The notes beneath the pieces were generated by a model, which had not been told where the DNA came from, did no database searches, and worked only from the letters and a program-made list of their open reading frames with translations. Shown here in pieces: positions 21,737 to 33,561 of a DNA stretch of 64,000 nucleotides. Source of the DNA: Thalassia testudinum (taxonomy: Eukaryota; Streptophyta; Magnoliopsida; Alismatales; Hydrocharitaceae); contig JAZHRO010000036.1 in the NCBI GenBank assembly GCA_037157565.1, forward strand, positions 17,286,501-17,350,500, in the 5' to 3' direction. Every line of letters begins with the position of its first letter. Positions within the stretch are counted from its first letter, which is position 1. The position numbers and the translations under genes are program-made.

Positions 21737-24211
21737 ATGTTTGGGAGGAGGTCACAAAACCCTGAACTATTTGAATTGACTGATAAATCTAGAAAACAAG
21801 TCGAATCGTCCTCCTCCTCCACAAACATGGCTGCACGCCCACCCCCAAATCCCGAGGGAGGAAACCGCCCTCAGAACCCACCAGGTGGTGGAGCCTTAGA
21901 TCCCATAACCCGCCTCCAAGCGCAAATGGAAATGTATAATGAGCAAATCGAAGCCATTCGGGAAACATTGGAGGAAATGCAGAACCCTCCCGAACGGGAG
22001 GAGCCTAGGTCTCTTAGCTCTTATCAGAATCCCGCTGCTACAGAGACCATAGGACAAATTCGGGTCCCCATGGGCGGGGACGACTTTGAATTAAAACCAA
22101 ATATAATTGGCCTAATCAATTTTCACTTTCATGGTCTTGCAAGTGAAGACCCATTTCTCCACTTGGAAGACCTAACCCGACTTGCTGAAACTGTTAAACC
22201 AAGAAATGTCGGGTTATCTATAGTCCTCATGAAGATGTTCCCATTTTCATTACGGGATAAAGCGTCGCAATGGTTACGCACCCTTGGGAGAACCATCCAC
22301 TCGTGGGAAGAGATGCGAACAGCGTTTCTCAAGAAGTTCTTCCCAATCGGGCGGACCAATGCGCTTCGCCGTGCTATCACTTCATTTACGCAACAAAACG
22401 GCGAACAATTTCATGAGGCATGGGAGAGGTATAACGACCTCCTCAGGAAATGTCCGCACCACGGTCTGCCTAAGTGGCATATAGCCCAGATTTTCTACTA
22501 TGGGCTAAATGAGACTTTGAAGCAGATTGCAGACGCTTCCTGCGGAGGGAACTTTATGAATAAAGATGAGAATGGAGCATTCGAGCTGTTTGAAAATATG
22601 AGTGAAAACTCGATGAACAATGCTTCCATTGTCGCCTTTAATCGTACCAGCCAGCCTCGAAATGTCCACGAAGTTGACATGGGACCCTCCCATTCATCCA
22701 CTGATCTAAGCCTTATTGCACAAAAACTGGATGAAGTCTCCGTCGTGCACAAGAAGCTGGACGAGCTTCTGGCCAACCCCGCTCGATCTATGGCAAACAC
22801 CACCTCTTCACCACTTCGTCACAATCCAAGTTCTTCTAATACCAGGCTTATCCCAAGAAACCCCGTTAGACCTTCCTTACCGAGTGTCGCGCCAAGCGAC
22901 TCGGTAAGTCATGTGGAACTGGCTTCTGCGAGCCAGTATTTCGACACGGAGGACCAAGCCTCCGTGGGCTCGGACGCATATCTACATGCGGACGCGTCTA
23001 CTGGCATAGAAGATGCTTGCGCCCTGGGGAACAACCCGTTCTCTACCACTTATAACCCGGGGTGGCGTAATCATCCGAACTTTGCATGGTCCAACAACCC
23101 GCAGCGCCAAAACCTCGCGGGTGGACCAATGCGACCGTCCGCACCCGTCATCCCAAGGGTCCAGTTTAATCCTATGGCAAATCCGCCATCAGGCCCTTGC
23201 GTACCACAAACTGAGCACGCATCAAGCCCTCTTGACAAATTGATGCGAATGATGACGGAAATGTCAAAGCGCCATGAAGAGAACATGACCTCTCTTCAGC
23301 ACCAATTGGCGCAGCAGAATGCCGAGATCAGTCAACTACGCATGGCGACTCGATCTCAGGGCACTCTTCCCGCCCAACCTGTTCCAAACCCGCGAAATTT
23401 CGTGCCCCGTGGTTCTCAACCACAGGTACGACCTTCTCAGGGACAGGTTAATCAAGTTCTGCAAGCTCCGAGCATTCCACCGGGATTTCAGGCTAATCCT
23501 GCTGCGGCACCACACTCTTATATCCCCATTGCAAACCCTCCTCCACCGTATGATCCCACTGGACCCGCATCGTCCAATGCTATCACTACGAGGAGCGGTA
23601 AGCAAACCGTCGATCCGCCTCGACCTGATCCTGGCCCATCTTCTTCATCACCCTCTCATTCGGGATGCATACCGCATTCGCGAGAGGATGATGCACCAAA
23701 ACTTGTGCCAGAATCAGTCCCATTCCCTGAGGCTCTACTAAGGGAGCCAAAAGGCAAAAAGAAAAATACGCAGGCCTTTGACAACCTACGTAATTTGTTC
23801 AGGGATGTAGAAATCAAGGTACCCCTGCTCGAGGCAATCGACCACATACCTACTGTCGCTCGATTTTTCAAAGACTACACAACACCCAGACGACAGTCAA
23901 AGAGGACTAAGAATCCGGTGGTTCTCTCGCCTCATGCGAGTTGTGCTATACTGTCAAACTTACCACCGAAGCAGAAAGATCCAGGCACACCACTGATTTC
24001 CTGTAGCATCCAAGGCTGCAGTTTTAACCGTGCCTTGCTTGATCTAGGATCTTCCATCAATCTCATACCGACCATCATGCTCAAAAAATTTTCCTTGGGA
24101 AATCTGAAACCCACCCCTGTCACGTTACAGTTGGCAGATCGTTCTGTCAAAATCCCGAAGGGTGTGGTGGAAGACGTGGTGGTTAGGGTCAACAGTCTGT
24201 TTTCCTGTTGA
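21737..24211 (+). CDS. Gag-protease polyprotein (protease N-terminal half)
   Basis: This is an uninterrupted 824-residue frame. The ATG at 21737 is chosen because copy 3 starts the same way (MHGRRSLHPELF against [12 protein letters not shown]). The retrotransposon Gag domain lies at about residues 155-280, with [12 protein letters not shown], then [19 protein letters not shown] long Pro/Asn/Ser-rich segment follows. No CCHC knuckle is visible. From about residue 750 the aspartic protease begins, with [10 protein letters not shown] near 769 as the active-site loop; DLG in place of DSG/DTG is usual in this branch. The frame stops at 24209-24211 inside the protease, and the flap and ILGRPFL part continue in the +1 frame. 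Gag assembles the particle and the protease cuts the polyprotein. Confidence 0.92.
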   Translation: MFGRRSQNPELFELTDKSRKQVESSSSSTNMAARPPPNPEGGNRPQNPPGGGALDPITRLQAQMEMYNEQIEAIRETLEEMQNPPEREEPRSLSSYQNPAATETIGQIRVPMGGDDFELKPNIIGLINFHFHGLASEDPFLHLEDLTRLAETVKPRNVGLSIVLMKMFPFSLRDKASQWLRTLGRTIHSWEEMRTAFLKKFFPIGRTNALRRAITSFTQQNGEQFHEAWERYNDLLRKCPHHGLPKWHIAQIFYYGLNETLKQIADASCGGNFMNKDENGAFELFENMSENSMNNASIVAFNRTSQPRNVHEVDMGPSHSSTDLSLIAQKLDEVSVVHKKLDELLANPARSMANTTSSPLRHNPSSSNTRLIPRNPVRPSLPSVAPSDSVSHVELASASQYFDTEDQASVGSDAYLHADASTGIEDACALGNNPFSTTYNPGWRNHPNFAWSNNPQRQNLAGGPMRPSAPVIPRVQFNPMANPPSGPCVPQTEHASSPLDKLMRMMTEMSKRHEENMTSLQHQLAQQNAEISQLRMATRSQGTLPAQPVPNPRNFVPRGSQPQVRPSQGQVNQVLQAPSIPPGFQANPAAAPHSYIPIANPPPPYDPTGPASSNAITTRSGKQTVDPPRPDPGPSSSSPSHSGCIPHSREDDAPKLVPESVPFPEALLREPKGKKKNTQAFDNLRNLFRDVEIKVPLLEAIDHIPTVARFFKDYTTPRRQSKRTKNPVVLSPHASCAILSNLPPKQKDPGTPLISCSIQGCSFNRALLDLGSSINLIPTIMLKKFSLGNLKPTPVTLQLADRSVKIPKGVVEDVVVRVNSLFSC

Positions 24212-27200
24212 CTTTCTTGTTTTAGATATGGAAGTTCCTAGTTCACTTTCTGATTGTCCGATCATCCTCGGTCGACCTTTCTTGGCCACAGCCCGCGCCC
24301 ACATCGACTGCGAGTCGGGCTGTATTGAGATTGCCGTTGGATCTGAGAAGCTCAAGCTTAACATATTCAAGGCAGCCAAGAACTTTGATTGCGATTGCAT
24401 TGAGGATGACACGTCTGACGAGGATATGGCCGTCAGCGCGTGTATCGGACTAGTTGGGACCTATTCGGACTGCTGCGGATTACCTATAAACACTGATAAC
24501 TGCCTGACCAACGCATACTGTGACCTTCCCCAATCCCTCCCTTGTCCAGTACCTTCTCCTGGCCAGACTTCTGACGAGGTTTTCTCCGCTTCCCATACCT
24601 CGTGGTCTGAGTCATATCCGGGCTACTCACTGTCGGTCCATACTCATGAAGACCGAATTGCCCTTTCTTCCCCGCCAAATCAGGCGGATTTACAAATCCA
24701 CACTGGGACCTTGAGCCCATATACTTCTCACTGGGGCTATTCATTTTTGGATCCATCTATCCAAGAAGCCCCTCTTCTTGGCCAATCTGAAGGCCAGTTT
24801 CTTCCTCCTAACTTGTTCTCCTACCCGTCTGGGACACTCTCGTCCCAAGAAATGCCAGATCCTTCCCCATCCACTCCCGAGCTAAAAGTGCTGCCTAATA
24901 CACTCAAGTATGTTTTCCTGGGACCAAATGAAACGCTCCCTGTAATCATCAGTTCAAAATTAACCATGGAGCAGGAGTGCAAACTAACTAAGGTCCTCCT
25001 AGAACACAAGGCAGCTATTGGGTGGTCCTTATCAGACTTATCTGGTATTAGTCCCTCCTACTGCACTCATCGTATATATACGGAGGAGGAGGCTCGACCT
25101 TCTCGCGAGATGCAGCGACGTCTCAACCCTAACATGCGGGAGGTCGTTAAGAATGAAATCATTAAGTGGCTGGATGCGGGTATAATCTACCCGATCAGCG
25201 ATAGCCCCTGGGTGAGTCCGATTCACGTTGTGCCCAAAAAGGCAGGACTCACCATCCGTGTCAATGACAGGGGCGAATCCATCCCTACACGCACTCCTAC
25301 ATCTTGGAGAGTGTGTGTAGATTATAGGAAACTCAATGCTGCAACCAAGAAAGATCACTTCCCGCTACCATTTATTGACCAAATCCTAGAGCGGTTAGCG
25401 GGAAATAAATTTTTCTGCTTCCTGGATGGATTCTCAGGATATAACCAGGTGGCAATAGACCCCCGAGACCAAGAGAAAACCACTTTTACTTGCCCTTTCG
25501 GCACCTTCACCTTTAGAAGGATGCCGTTCGGACTTTGTAACGCGCCAGCAACTTTCCAGAGATGCATGCTGGCGATATTTCATGACATGGTGGGTGACTT
25601 TCTCGAGGTCTTCATGGATGACTTTTCAGTCTTTGGACCATCTTTCGACGAATGTCTTGCCAACCTGACTCGCATCCTTAGGAGATGTATTGATGTAAAC
25701 CTCGTGCTTTCCTGGGAAAAAAGTCATTTTATGGTGCACGAGGGAATTGTTCTTGGACATATCATCTCCGATAGGGGTATCGAGGTTGACAGAGCTAAGC
25801 TCGATATCATTGCTGATTTACCTGTGCCTGGTTCTGTCAAACAAATCCGCTCCTTCTTGGGACACGTCGGTTTCTATAGGAGATTCATCAAAGACTTCTC
25901 CAAAATTTCTCGACCCTTAACTCATCTCCTATCAACCGACGTGCCCTTCGACATGGGCCCTGACTGTATACAAGCATTCACGCAGCTGCGTAATGCTGTC
26001 ACCAAGGCCCCTGTTCTCCAGCCGCCTGATTGGTCCCTCAACTTTGAACTTATGTGTGACGCTTCAGACCTTGCAGTCGGAGCCATCCTGGGACAAAGAC
26101 GCGATAGACACCCCTTCGTGGTATACTACGCCAGTAAGACGTTGGACGAGGCCCAGCGTAATTATACTACCACTGAAAAGGAACTACTGGCAGTCGTCTT
26201 TGGGCTGGAAAAATTCCGTTCTTACCTTCTGGGCTCTCACGTTATTGTTTTCACTGATCACGCGGCCATTCGCCATCTCATGCACAAGAAGGATGCCAAG
26301 CCTAGACTGATTCGTTGGATCCTTCTGCTCCAGGAATTTGACATTGAGATTCGTGATAAGGTCGGAGCCCAGAATGTTGTGGCTGATCACCTTTCCAGAC
26401 TGGACCCTGACCATATTGGACTTCCTCTGCCAATTAATGAAGTTTTTCCTGATGAGCACCTATTGGCAATAAATGTGGCAAGTGGACCATGGTATGCCGA
26501 CATTGCCAATTACCTTGCTTCTGGATCTCTTCCACGTGGCTGGCCTAAAAACCAGCGCGAGCGTCTCATGGCAGAAGCAAAGTATTATTTCTGGGATAAT
26601 CCACTTCTTTTTCGGATAGGTGCTGATCAAATCATCCGTCGCTGTATTCCTGACAGTGAGTTCCCCAGTGTGCTATCCTTCTGCCACGATCAGGCCTGTG
26701 GAGGCCATTTCTCTGGGAGGAAAACTGCAGCCAAGGTGTTGCAGTGCGGTTTCTTTTGGCCCTCCCTTCACCAGGACGCGCACACTTATGCCAAACATTG
26801 CACTAGGTGCCAGTCATTAGGGTCGATGGCACGTCGTGACATGATGCCCTTGCAACACATCCTAGCTGCGGAAATCTTCGACATCTGGGGAATTGACTTC
26901 ATGGGTCCCTTTCCTCCATCCAACGGCTTCGAATTCATCCTCGTGGCCGTCGACTATGTTTCAAAATGGATCGAGGCTATTCCCGCGCGCCGTGCTGACC
27001 ATGTTATCTCCACCCGATTCGTCAAAGACCATATCTTTGCGCGTTTTGGGATCCCTCGGGCCATTATCTCGGATGGAGGAAGCCACTTTACCCATGCTTC
27101 TTTTCGGGCACTTCTGAGGAGGTACGGAGTCCACCATCGTATCGCATCCCCGTATCATCCTCAGACGAACGGCCAGGCGGAAGTGTCGAACCGGCAAATC

Positions 27201-27776
27201 AAGCAGATTCTCCAGAAAACGGTTCGGCCTGACCGTAAGGATTGGTCCGACAAGCTGACTGACGCACTTTGGGCGTATCGGACCGCCTTCAAGGCCCCCC
27301 TTGGTATGTCTCCATATAGAATCGTTTACGGGAAGCCTTGTCATTTACCTGTAGAGTTGGAGCACCGCGCTTATTGGGTGGTTCGCCAATGTAACCTCGA
27401 CCCAGACTTGTGTGAACGAGAAAGGAAACTCCAACTCCAAGAGCTGGAAGAGCTCCGTCGTGAAGCCTATGATTCTGCTCTAACCTTTAAACAACGCACT
27501 AAGGCTTTTCACGACAGCCATGTTCGGCGGAAGGAATTTGAGCCATCTCAGCAAGTTTGGCTCTATAATGCCCGACTCAAATTCTTTCCTGGGAAATTAA
27601 AGTCCAAATGGACTGGTCCTTTTCTGGTCTCAAGACCATTCCCCAATGGGGCCGTCGAAATCGAAGATCCCAAATCTGGGCGTAAATTTACGGTCAACGG
27701 GCAGCGTTTGAAACCCTATCTGACTCATGAACCTGCCCCCGTTGGAGAAACCGTTGCCCTGCTGGAGGGTAACTAA
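24162..27776 (+). CDS. Pol polyprotein: protease C-terminal half, RT, RNase H, integrase
   Basis: This is an uninterrupted frame of 1204 codons, counted from the first in-frame ATG, which is probably not the true start. Homology begins only at [12 protein letters not shown] (about 24203), reached from gag by a +1 shift at the TTTT of 24200-24203. Domains by rough residue: protease end with [10 protein letters not shown] (about 43), RT from about 300, with CVDYRKLN (384) and FMDD (484) as the catalytic aspartate pair, RNase H from about 630 ([20 protein letters not shown] near 697; VADHLSRL near 740), and integrase with a zinc-binding H/H/C/C segment (840-885) and D, D, E motifs GIDFMG (910), SDGGSHF (969) and NGQAEVSN (1003). 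There is no chromodomain, as expected for Athila. All main motifs look intact. Confidence 0.93.
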   Translation: MWWKTWWLGSTVCFPVDFLVLDMEVPSSLSDCPIILGRPFLATARAHIDCESGCIEIAVGSEKLKLNIFKAAKNFDCDCIEDDTSDEDMAVSACIGLVGTYSDCCGLPINTDNCLTNAYCDLPQSLPCPVPSPGQTSDEVFSASHTSWSESYPGYSLSVHTHEDRIALSSPPNQADLQIHTGTLSPYTSHWGYSFLDPSIQEAPLLGQSEGQFLPPNLFSYPSGTLSSQEMPDPSPSTPELKVLPNTLKYVFLGPNETLPVIISSKLTMEQECKLTKVLLEHKAAIGWSLSDLSGISPSYCTHRIYTEEEARPSREMQRRLNPNMREVVKNEIIKWLDAGIIYPISDSPWVSPIHVVPKKAGLTIRVNDRGESIPTRTPTSWRVCVDYRKLNAATKKDHFPLPFIDQILERLAGNKFFCFLDGFSGYNQVAIDPRDQEKTTFTCPFGTFTFRRMPFGLCNAPATFQRCMLAIFHDMVGDFLEVFMDDFSVFGPSFDECLANLTRILRRCIDVNLVLSWEKSHFMVHEGIVLGHIISDRGIEVDRAKLDIIADLPVPGSVKQIRSFLGHVGFYRRFIKDFSKISRPLTHLLSTDVPFDMGPDCIQAFTQLRNAVTKAPVLQPPDWSLNFELMCDASDLAVGAILGQRRDRHPFVVYYASKTLDEAQRNYTTTEKELLAVVFGLEKFRSYLLGSHVIVFTDHAAIRHLMHKKDAKPRLIRWILLLQEFDIEIRDKVGAQNVVADHLSRLDPDHIGLPLPINEVFPDEHLLAINVASGPWYADIANYLASGSLPRGWPKNQRERLMAEAKYYFWDNPLLFRIGADQIIRRCIPDSEFPSVLSFCHDQACGGHFSGRKTAAKVLQCGFFWPSLHQDAHTYAKHCTRCQSLGSMARRDMMPLQHILAAEIFDIWGIDFMGPFPPSNGFEFILVAVDYVSKWIEAIPARRADHVISTRFVKDHIFARFGIPRAIISDGGSHFTHASFRALLRRYGVHHRIASPYHPQTNGQAEVSNRQIKQILQKTVRPDRKDWSDKLTDALWAYRTAFKAPLGMSPYRIVYGKPCHLPVELEHRAYWVVRQCNLDPDLCERERKLQLQELEELRREAYDSALTFKQRTKAFHDSHVRRKEFEPSQQVWLYNARLKFFPGKLKSKWTGPFLVSRPFPNGAVEIEDPKSGRKFTVNGQRLKPYLTHEPAPVGETVALLEGN

Positions 27777-28104
27777 TTCTTTGCCTCATTCTGAGTCCAG
27801 CTGGGGACATTAAATTCAGCGCTTGTTGGGAGGCACCCTAACAGCACTCACCATCCACCATCACTTTTCACACCTCTATCGCAATCACTTCACTTTTCTC
27901 TTCACCACCCACCATCCACCCACCCTTCCACCCTGATCTATACTCTGAACCTCAGCTCTTGTTACCCGATCTTCCATCCTTCCTCTGCCTTTCCCTGCAT
28001 GCATATGAGGACATAGCATTGTTTGGCATGGGGGGGTGGATAGGCATCCATAGGATCCGGGTATGTTATGGTATTATACAGTTCCCACCTATTTATAAAT
28101 ATGC

Positions 28105-28162
<58 letters not shown>

Positions 28163-28577
28163 AAATGGTGTTTAATAATGATCTTGAAGCTGAAACAAAA
28201 AGGCAATAAGTGTTTATGGATATTCAACCTCTGTTTTGAAGACTTTCCAGGCCACAAAAGCTTGATTCGCTCAGGCTCGGCTTAATTCACTTAAAGGATT
28301 GACAAAATAGATCAAGATCTCTCCTAACAAAGGATGTATTCTTGTACCTGAGACACCAGTACAGGATCCGTTGGTTTGCTTTTTCTTGAGAGCTTAAGTA
28401 AACTTGGTTCACACTACACATATCAGGAAAGACCAGGTGAACATAAGATCCAACCCTAGTGTTCATTAGGGAAGGTGGAGTCCTTACCTGTGTGCGCAGG
28501 TAGACTTTTTATCCCAGGCTTTAGTCTTGTGTTTAGGAGCGACTCTTTCCACCAAAAAGAAACTCTCCCACCAAAAA

Positions 28578-28609
<32 letters not shown>

Positions 28610-28660
28610 AAAAGATGTGTGTTTCAAAATGTGTTGTAAGAGATATACTGACACGTGTTT

Positions 28661-28696
<36 letters not shown>

Positions 28697-28768
28697 ATCA
28701 GAAAAGAGATGTTTTAAAAGAGTCAGTATATCTCATAAATGTCTATATACTTTGTTTTTCGGTGAGTC

Positions 28769-28800
<32 letters not shown>

Positions 28801-29197
28801 GAAAATGGGAGTTGAGTTTTCCGTCATCATCTTAAGGGTCAATTCGAAGACATGAGCTGAAACTGGGACCAACCTGTACTTAAAAATTCGTGAAACCCTG
28901 GGATTGAGTCTTAATGTTCATCTGGTCAGTCTTGATCCTTCACTATGCACAAACCATAATTTCTTGAGCCCTCGAGTACGGCAAAAACCTCCTGGGTCCT
29001 GGAAATCGTACTTAAGGTTTAAATATCAAGAGTCCTGGTTAGTTGAGAGATGATCTATGTCATGTGAGACTTAAAGTACTGGTAGTCTTCTTTACAATTG
29101 GTTCTCACAATATTCGATAATAAACACACCTATATCACCTCAGAATAAAATTTTCAGCTTAAGATCATTTCTAAATACGATTTTGCTAGGGACTAGC
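27777..29197 (+). other. 3' noncoding region of the full-length Athila
   Basis: It has GAGGACATAGCATTG followed by a G-rich run (28008-28039), then A-tracts near 28105-28130, 28574-28613, 28662-28693 and 28769-28797, a TA run at 28131-28155 and a hairpin at 28640-28734. Athila elements often carry an envelope-like ORF here, but none is visible. Confidence 0.85.
28640..28734 (+). other. Conserved 13-bp hairpin with an A-tract loop
   Basis: GAGATATACTGAC at 28640-28652 pairs perfectly with GTCAGTATATCTC at 28722-28734. Compared with copy 1 (5325-5382) the stem differs by one compensated pair (G-C here, A-T there). The loop has grown through its A-tract. Confidence 0.78.
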
Positions 29198-29219
29198 AAA
29201 AGATAGGCATGGGGGTATA
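29198..29219 (+). promoter_or_regulatory. Polypurine tract of the full-length Athila
   Basis: AAAAGATAGGCATGGGGGTA followed by TA lies directly before TGTTTGCACC of the 3' LTR. It matches copy 1 at 5881-5900. Confidence 0.9.
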
Positions 29220-30521
29220 TGTTTGCACCTCAAAACACGCCTATAAGAACGCCTTCTTATGCTATTTTCTAGCATTAACTATGCATATTATAATCCTGTA
29301 GTTGCATTTGTAAAAACGCTTGCATGCATGCATTTAATTGAGAGGAGAAGAGAATGGAATAAATGGCTTGCATTTTTACATTTTTCTTCAAGTGTCTCTT
29401 TGCAAAAAGTCCCCTCTCCATATTTTATTTTCATCTTTCTTTCTTCTTCCCACGGCTTTTCTCTTCTTCCCGCGGCTGCGTCCTTCCCGCGGCTGCACTC
29501 TTCCCGCAGCTGCATGCAGCAGCCACGCAGCACCTCTTCCCATCACGTCTCCCTGCCAACGCCGCTCCCTACAGCTGCAACTAGCACGCCCTCTCCCTGC
29601 TGCAGCCAACACGCCCCTCTCCCCTCCTCTATAAGTAGCTGCAGCTTCATCCTCGTGCCGGGGAGGGAGGTTGCAGCTACTGAAAAAAACCCGCAGCCAC
29701 CTTCCTCGCCCGTTCTCCCCTCCCATACGCCGGCCCTCCGTCGAGGAGGCACCCGACGAGCAGGAGAACCCACTGTGGTGCTCACCACCACAGTGGGAAC
29801 ACCACCGCCCAGCTCTTCAACGAGCCGGTGGGCGTGGTGTTTTCTTTTCTCTTCGTTTTCATCTCCACGCCATTGCTGCCGCTTCAAGCTCCGAAGCTTG
29901 AAGCAGCAGCAGCAGCAGCTAAACCGCGGCGACAGCAGCAGCAGCAGCACCCCCCGCCTCCTCCGCGACCTTCCCCGCAGGCGCGCAACCCTCCGCGCGC
30001 GTCTGCAGGCCCGTTCTCCGCCTCCGTCTCCGTTCTGTCCGCCTCGCAGTTGCACCCGTAGCCCGCCGCTGCGCGCACTGCAGCGGCCGGCTACGGCCTC
30101 GCGCCGACCCCCGCGAACCTCTGCAACCCTCCGCGACCGACTGTAGACTCCCCGCCGCCCTCTCCGAGCAAGCCATCGCCCGCTCTCCGTCCTCGCACCC
30201 GGTCTGCAGGAGACGTCTCACGTCCACTGCACGAAGGCGCGGTGCACCGCGACGATCAGACGTCCGCCTCCGCCTTCAGACGACGTAGAGTCAGACGTCT
30301 GCCGCCTCCGGCAGACGTCTTAACTCGCACGTCCGCGATCACTCCTTCGCCCTCTCTCTCTCTCCGCCGATCTCTCCCGCCCGCTCTTTCTCTCTCTGGC
30401 GCTCTCTCTCTCTCCGCGATCTCTATCTCTCTCTCTCTCTCTCTCTTTTTTTTTCACTTACAGCAACACACACACACCCATTCACCGACACACACACACA
30501 CACACACTAATAGTAACTTAT

Positions 30522-30587
<66 letters not shown>

Positions 30588-30670
30588 CTATATATATATA
30601 CTTATATATACATAGTATATCTATATAGTTATGTATACATACATATAATATAATATATATATACATATAC

Positions 30671-30706
<36 letters not shown>

Positions 30707-30823
30707 CTCATATACATATATATATATATACATATCTATATACTTATACATATACACATATATATATACATATATCTAAATACATATATACTTATATACA
30801 TATATACATAGCTATATACATAT

Positions 30824-30854
<31 letters not shown>

Positions 30855-31652
30855 CACCTATATATATATATATATATCTATATATATATATCAATACATA
30901 TATACTTATACATTTATATACATATAGATATATTTACTCATATACATACATATGTACATATATTTTCACGTTATTTACTATACGCTGTATCATGGGGATA
31001 TCTGCACCAGTTGCTGATATTCCCTGATACACGCGTACAAAAAAGCGTGGTCCCATACATCATCCATCCTTCATCCACACTCCACGCGGCACCTAGTCGT
31101 GTTGGTTGCGTCTCTCTAGACGTCGGCTGACTCGACATAGTGCTACACTCCATCGTCACCTCCACCCCCACCCCTTTATATATATACTACATATAAATCT
31201 ATAGCTACTATAGTTACTTTCTATCTGTTAGCTTCCTTCTTAGTAAAAAGATAAAAAAAGGTATAAAAGTGAAAAGATAATCTTTGATTTGCAGGTACCC
31301 CCGTCTTGCAAGTAGCAAGACGTGTTTTGAAACTCTATTTTGGCTAAAAGCCAAGGACACAATTTTGAGGGTGTGCCTCAAGAACAAGGATTACCAAAAA
31401 AAAACCTAAATAAGAAAAATACCAAAAACAGAATAAACAAACGGAAGAGACGCGTTTTAAGGAAAACGTAGAAACTCGACTTGAACCCCACTTCCCTGAG
31501 TTCGACCCTGGGCCTAAAAGTGACAAGATAAAATCAATTAGGCCAGGTTAAAAATTTTGTAAAGAGATGGTTAGGTTTGAATTAGGTTAACCACTATACA
31601 TATTTCAACGATAAAAACATCATATTAACAACCTATCCAGGCCGACCCATCA
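29220..31652 (+). repeat. 3' LTR of the full-length Athila
   Basis: It is nearly identical to 17897-20331. The differences noticed are one substitution (near 29488) and changes in TA repeat number. It ends GACCCATCA and is followed by GCTAC. Confidence 0.95.
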
Positions 31653-31657
31653 GCTAC
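31653..31657 (+). repeat. Target-site duplication of the full-length Athila (right)
   Basis: GCTAC matches 17892-17896. The Tekay LTR resumes with CCGTGCGCTTATCACGCG, as in the uninterrupted copy near 40434. Confidence 0.95.
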
Positions 31658-32043
31658 CCGTGCGCTTATCACGCGTACCGTAGTCACCGCTACTCTCAAC
31701 AGTGATCGTGGGGTGGTTGATTGGGTGTAGGACTACCATAAGGGACACTCCCAGCCAGGAGAGCACCACGTGTACCTTCTACTCTACGGAAAATACTGCA
31801 ATCAAGATCGTTCCCACGAGGAACATGTAAGATCAAGAAATACCTAGATACTTTGAGAAATAGATGAACCAGAAAAACATAAATGAGATAAATAGAAATG
31901 GGAAATAAACCTGTTGTTGTTTTTATTGTACTTGGACTTAAATAATGTGAACGCCACTCTACTCAGCGTTCGCTGACTCTATCTTTTCGTAACCCTTTTT
32001 AGGACCAGGAGTTGAGCAGCCCGAGTTTCCAGCTGCAGAGGGT
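31658..32043 (+). repeat. Tekay 5' LTR, segment 2
   Basis: It continues the LTR after the Athila insertion and aligns with about 40434-40809. It ends in AGGGT, duplicated by the solo LTR that follows. Confidence 0.9.
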
Positions 32044-33041
32044 TGTTTGCACCTCAAAACACGCCTGTAATAACGCCTTCTTGTGCTATTTTCTAGCATT
32101 AACATTGCATAATAGGATCCTATAATCGCATTTGTAAAAACACTTGCATGCATGCATTTAATCAAGAGAGGAAGAGGAGTGAAACAATCGCCTGCATAGT
32201 TACATTTTTCTTCAAGTGCCTCCTTGCAAAATCACCCTCTTTTTATTTTTCCTCTTGATTTCTTCTTTTCTCTCCTTCCCACAGCAGCACCCTTCCCGCG
32301 GCTGCACTCTTCCCGCAGCTGCATGCAGCAGCCATGCAGCATCCACACTGGGACCTTGAGCCCACACTGGGACCAGGCGGGAATATATGCATCAGTTGCT
32401 GATATTCCCCGATACACGTGTACAGAAAGCGTGTTCGCATTCATCATCCATCATCCATCCACACTACACGCGGCACATAGTCGTGTTGGTTGCGTCTCTC
32501 TAGACGTCGACTGACTCGACATAGTGCTACACTCCATCGCCACCTCCACCCCCACCCCTTTATATATATACTACATATAAATATATATCTATAGCTACTA
32601 TATTTACTTTCTATCTGTTATCTTCCTTCTTAGTAAAAAGATAAGAAAAGGTATAAAAGTGAAAAGATAATCTTTGATTTGCAGGTACCCCGTCTTGCGA
32701 GTAGCAAGGCGTGTTTTGGAACTCTGTTTTGGCTAAAAGCCAAGGACACAATTTTGAGGGTGTGCCTCAAGAACAAGGATTACCAGAAAAAAACCTAAAT
32801 AAGAAAATACCAAAAACACAATAAACGAACGGAAGAGACGCGTTTTAAGGACAACGTAGGAACTCGACTTGAACCCCACTTCCCTGAGTTCGACCCTGGG
32901 CCTAAAAGTGACAAGATAAAATCAATTAGGCCAGGTTAAAAATTTCTGTAAAGAGATGGTTAGGTTCAAATTAGGTTAACCACTATATATATTTCAATGA
33001 TAAAATCATCATATTAACAACATATCTGTGCCGACCCATCA
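32044..33041 (+). mobile_element. Solo LTR of the Athila family, internally deleted
   Basis: It has TGTTTGCACC..GACCCATCA ends and is flanked by AGGGT at 32039-32043 and 33042-33046. The first 297 bp match the start of the LTR and the last 660 bp match its end, but about 1.45 kb of GC-rich and microsatellite sequence is missing (equivalent to about 18209-19675). The gap holds a roughly 35-bp filler (32342-32376) that matches Athila coding sequence. The single AGGGT in the other Tekay LTR near 40806 confirms the empty site. Confidence 0.92.
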
Positions 33042-33046
33042 AGGGT

Positions 33047-33378
33047 GCTGGGCCCAACCGAACCTAACCGTAGTCATTTTTCAGCTCTTTCACTTTCCTA
33101 CTGTTGTAGTGAGTAATAGACACACAGTTTACTATTTCTGTTACTTTTTGTTTCCTTTACATTTTCTGTTATTTTTGTGGTGGCATGTACTATGTTTTGA
33201 GACAGTTGTTCTACTTTCTTTACTGCTTCACTCTTTTCTTCTGCTTAGTTATATTACATGTGTGAATGTGGTTTATTTTCCCGATTTTGGTTATTTCCTG
33301 TTGGATGCCTAGGTCTTGGGATTAGTTGAGGCAAGCTAGACTTGGGTCCTGTAGGGATCCGGGAACCGGGTCGTAACA
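33047..33378 (+). repeat. Tekay 5' LTR, segment 3 (3' end)
   Basis: It aligns with about 40810-41139, from GCTGGGCCCAACCG to GTCGTAACA. Confidence 0.9.
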
Positions 33379-33381
33379 AGA

Positions 33382-33394
33382 TGGTATCGAGCAA
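33382..33394 (+). promoter_or_regulatory. tRNA-iMet primer binding site (Tekay)
   Basis: TGGTATCGAGCAA resembles TGGTATCAGAGCA, the usual initiator-tRNA-Met site, with one base lost. It lies 3 bases after the LTR end. Confidence 0.78.
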
Positions 33395-33561
33395 GGTTGT
33401 CCTAAGAAATGAACCAATTGGCTTGAGAATAACCACTCACATGCATATAACTAGGATAACCACCACAAAGTATCACTTTGATATTCGTTTCCGAGTCTTT
33501 TTCTCAATGTAATCTAGTATCATTGACACTCTTGTTCTATCTCTTGCATCTCCTTGTAGGA

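Larger units (their letters stand above)
17897..31652 (+). mobile_element. Full-length Athila-type Ty3/gypsy retrotransposon
   Basis: This is a complete 13.8-kb element: 5' LTR 17897-20331, primer site 20341-20358, gag-protease 21737-24211, pol 24162-27776, noncoding tail, polypurine tract 29198-29219, 3' LTR 29220-31652, and a 5-bp duplication GCTAC. The LTRs are 2435 and 2433 bp. Apart from microsatellite length I noticed one substitution between them (near 18170 against 29488), so insertion was recent. The DLGSS protease, the tRNA-Asp primer site and the GAGGACAT plus G-rich landmark after pol fit the Athila branch. No envelope-like ORF is present. Confidence 0.95.

Noticed and set aside
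28527..28835. Lys-rich frames
   Set aside because: They are translations of A-tracts in the Athila noncoding region.
27777..29197. Possible envelope-like gene after pol
   Set aside because: Athila elements often carry one here, but this region has only short frames and A-tracts in both copies.
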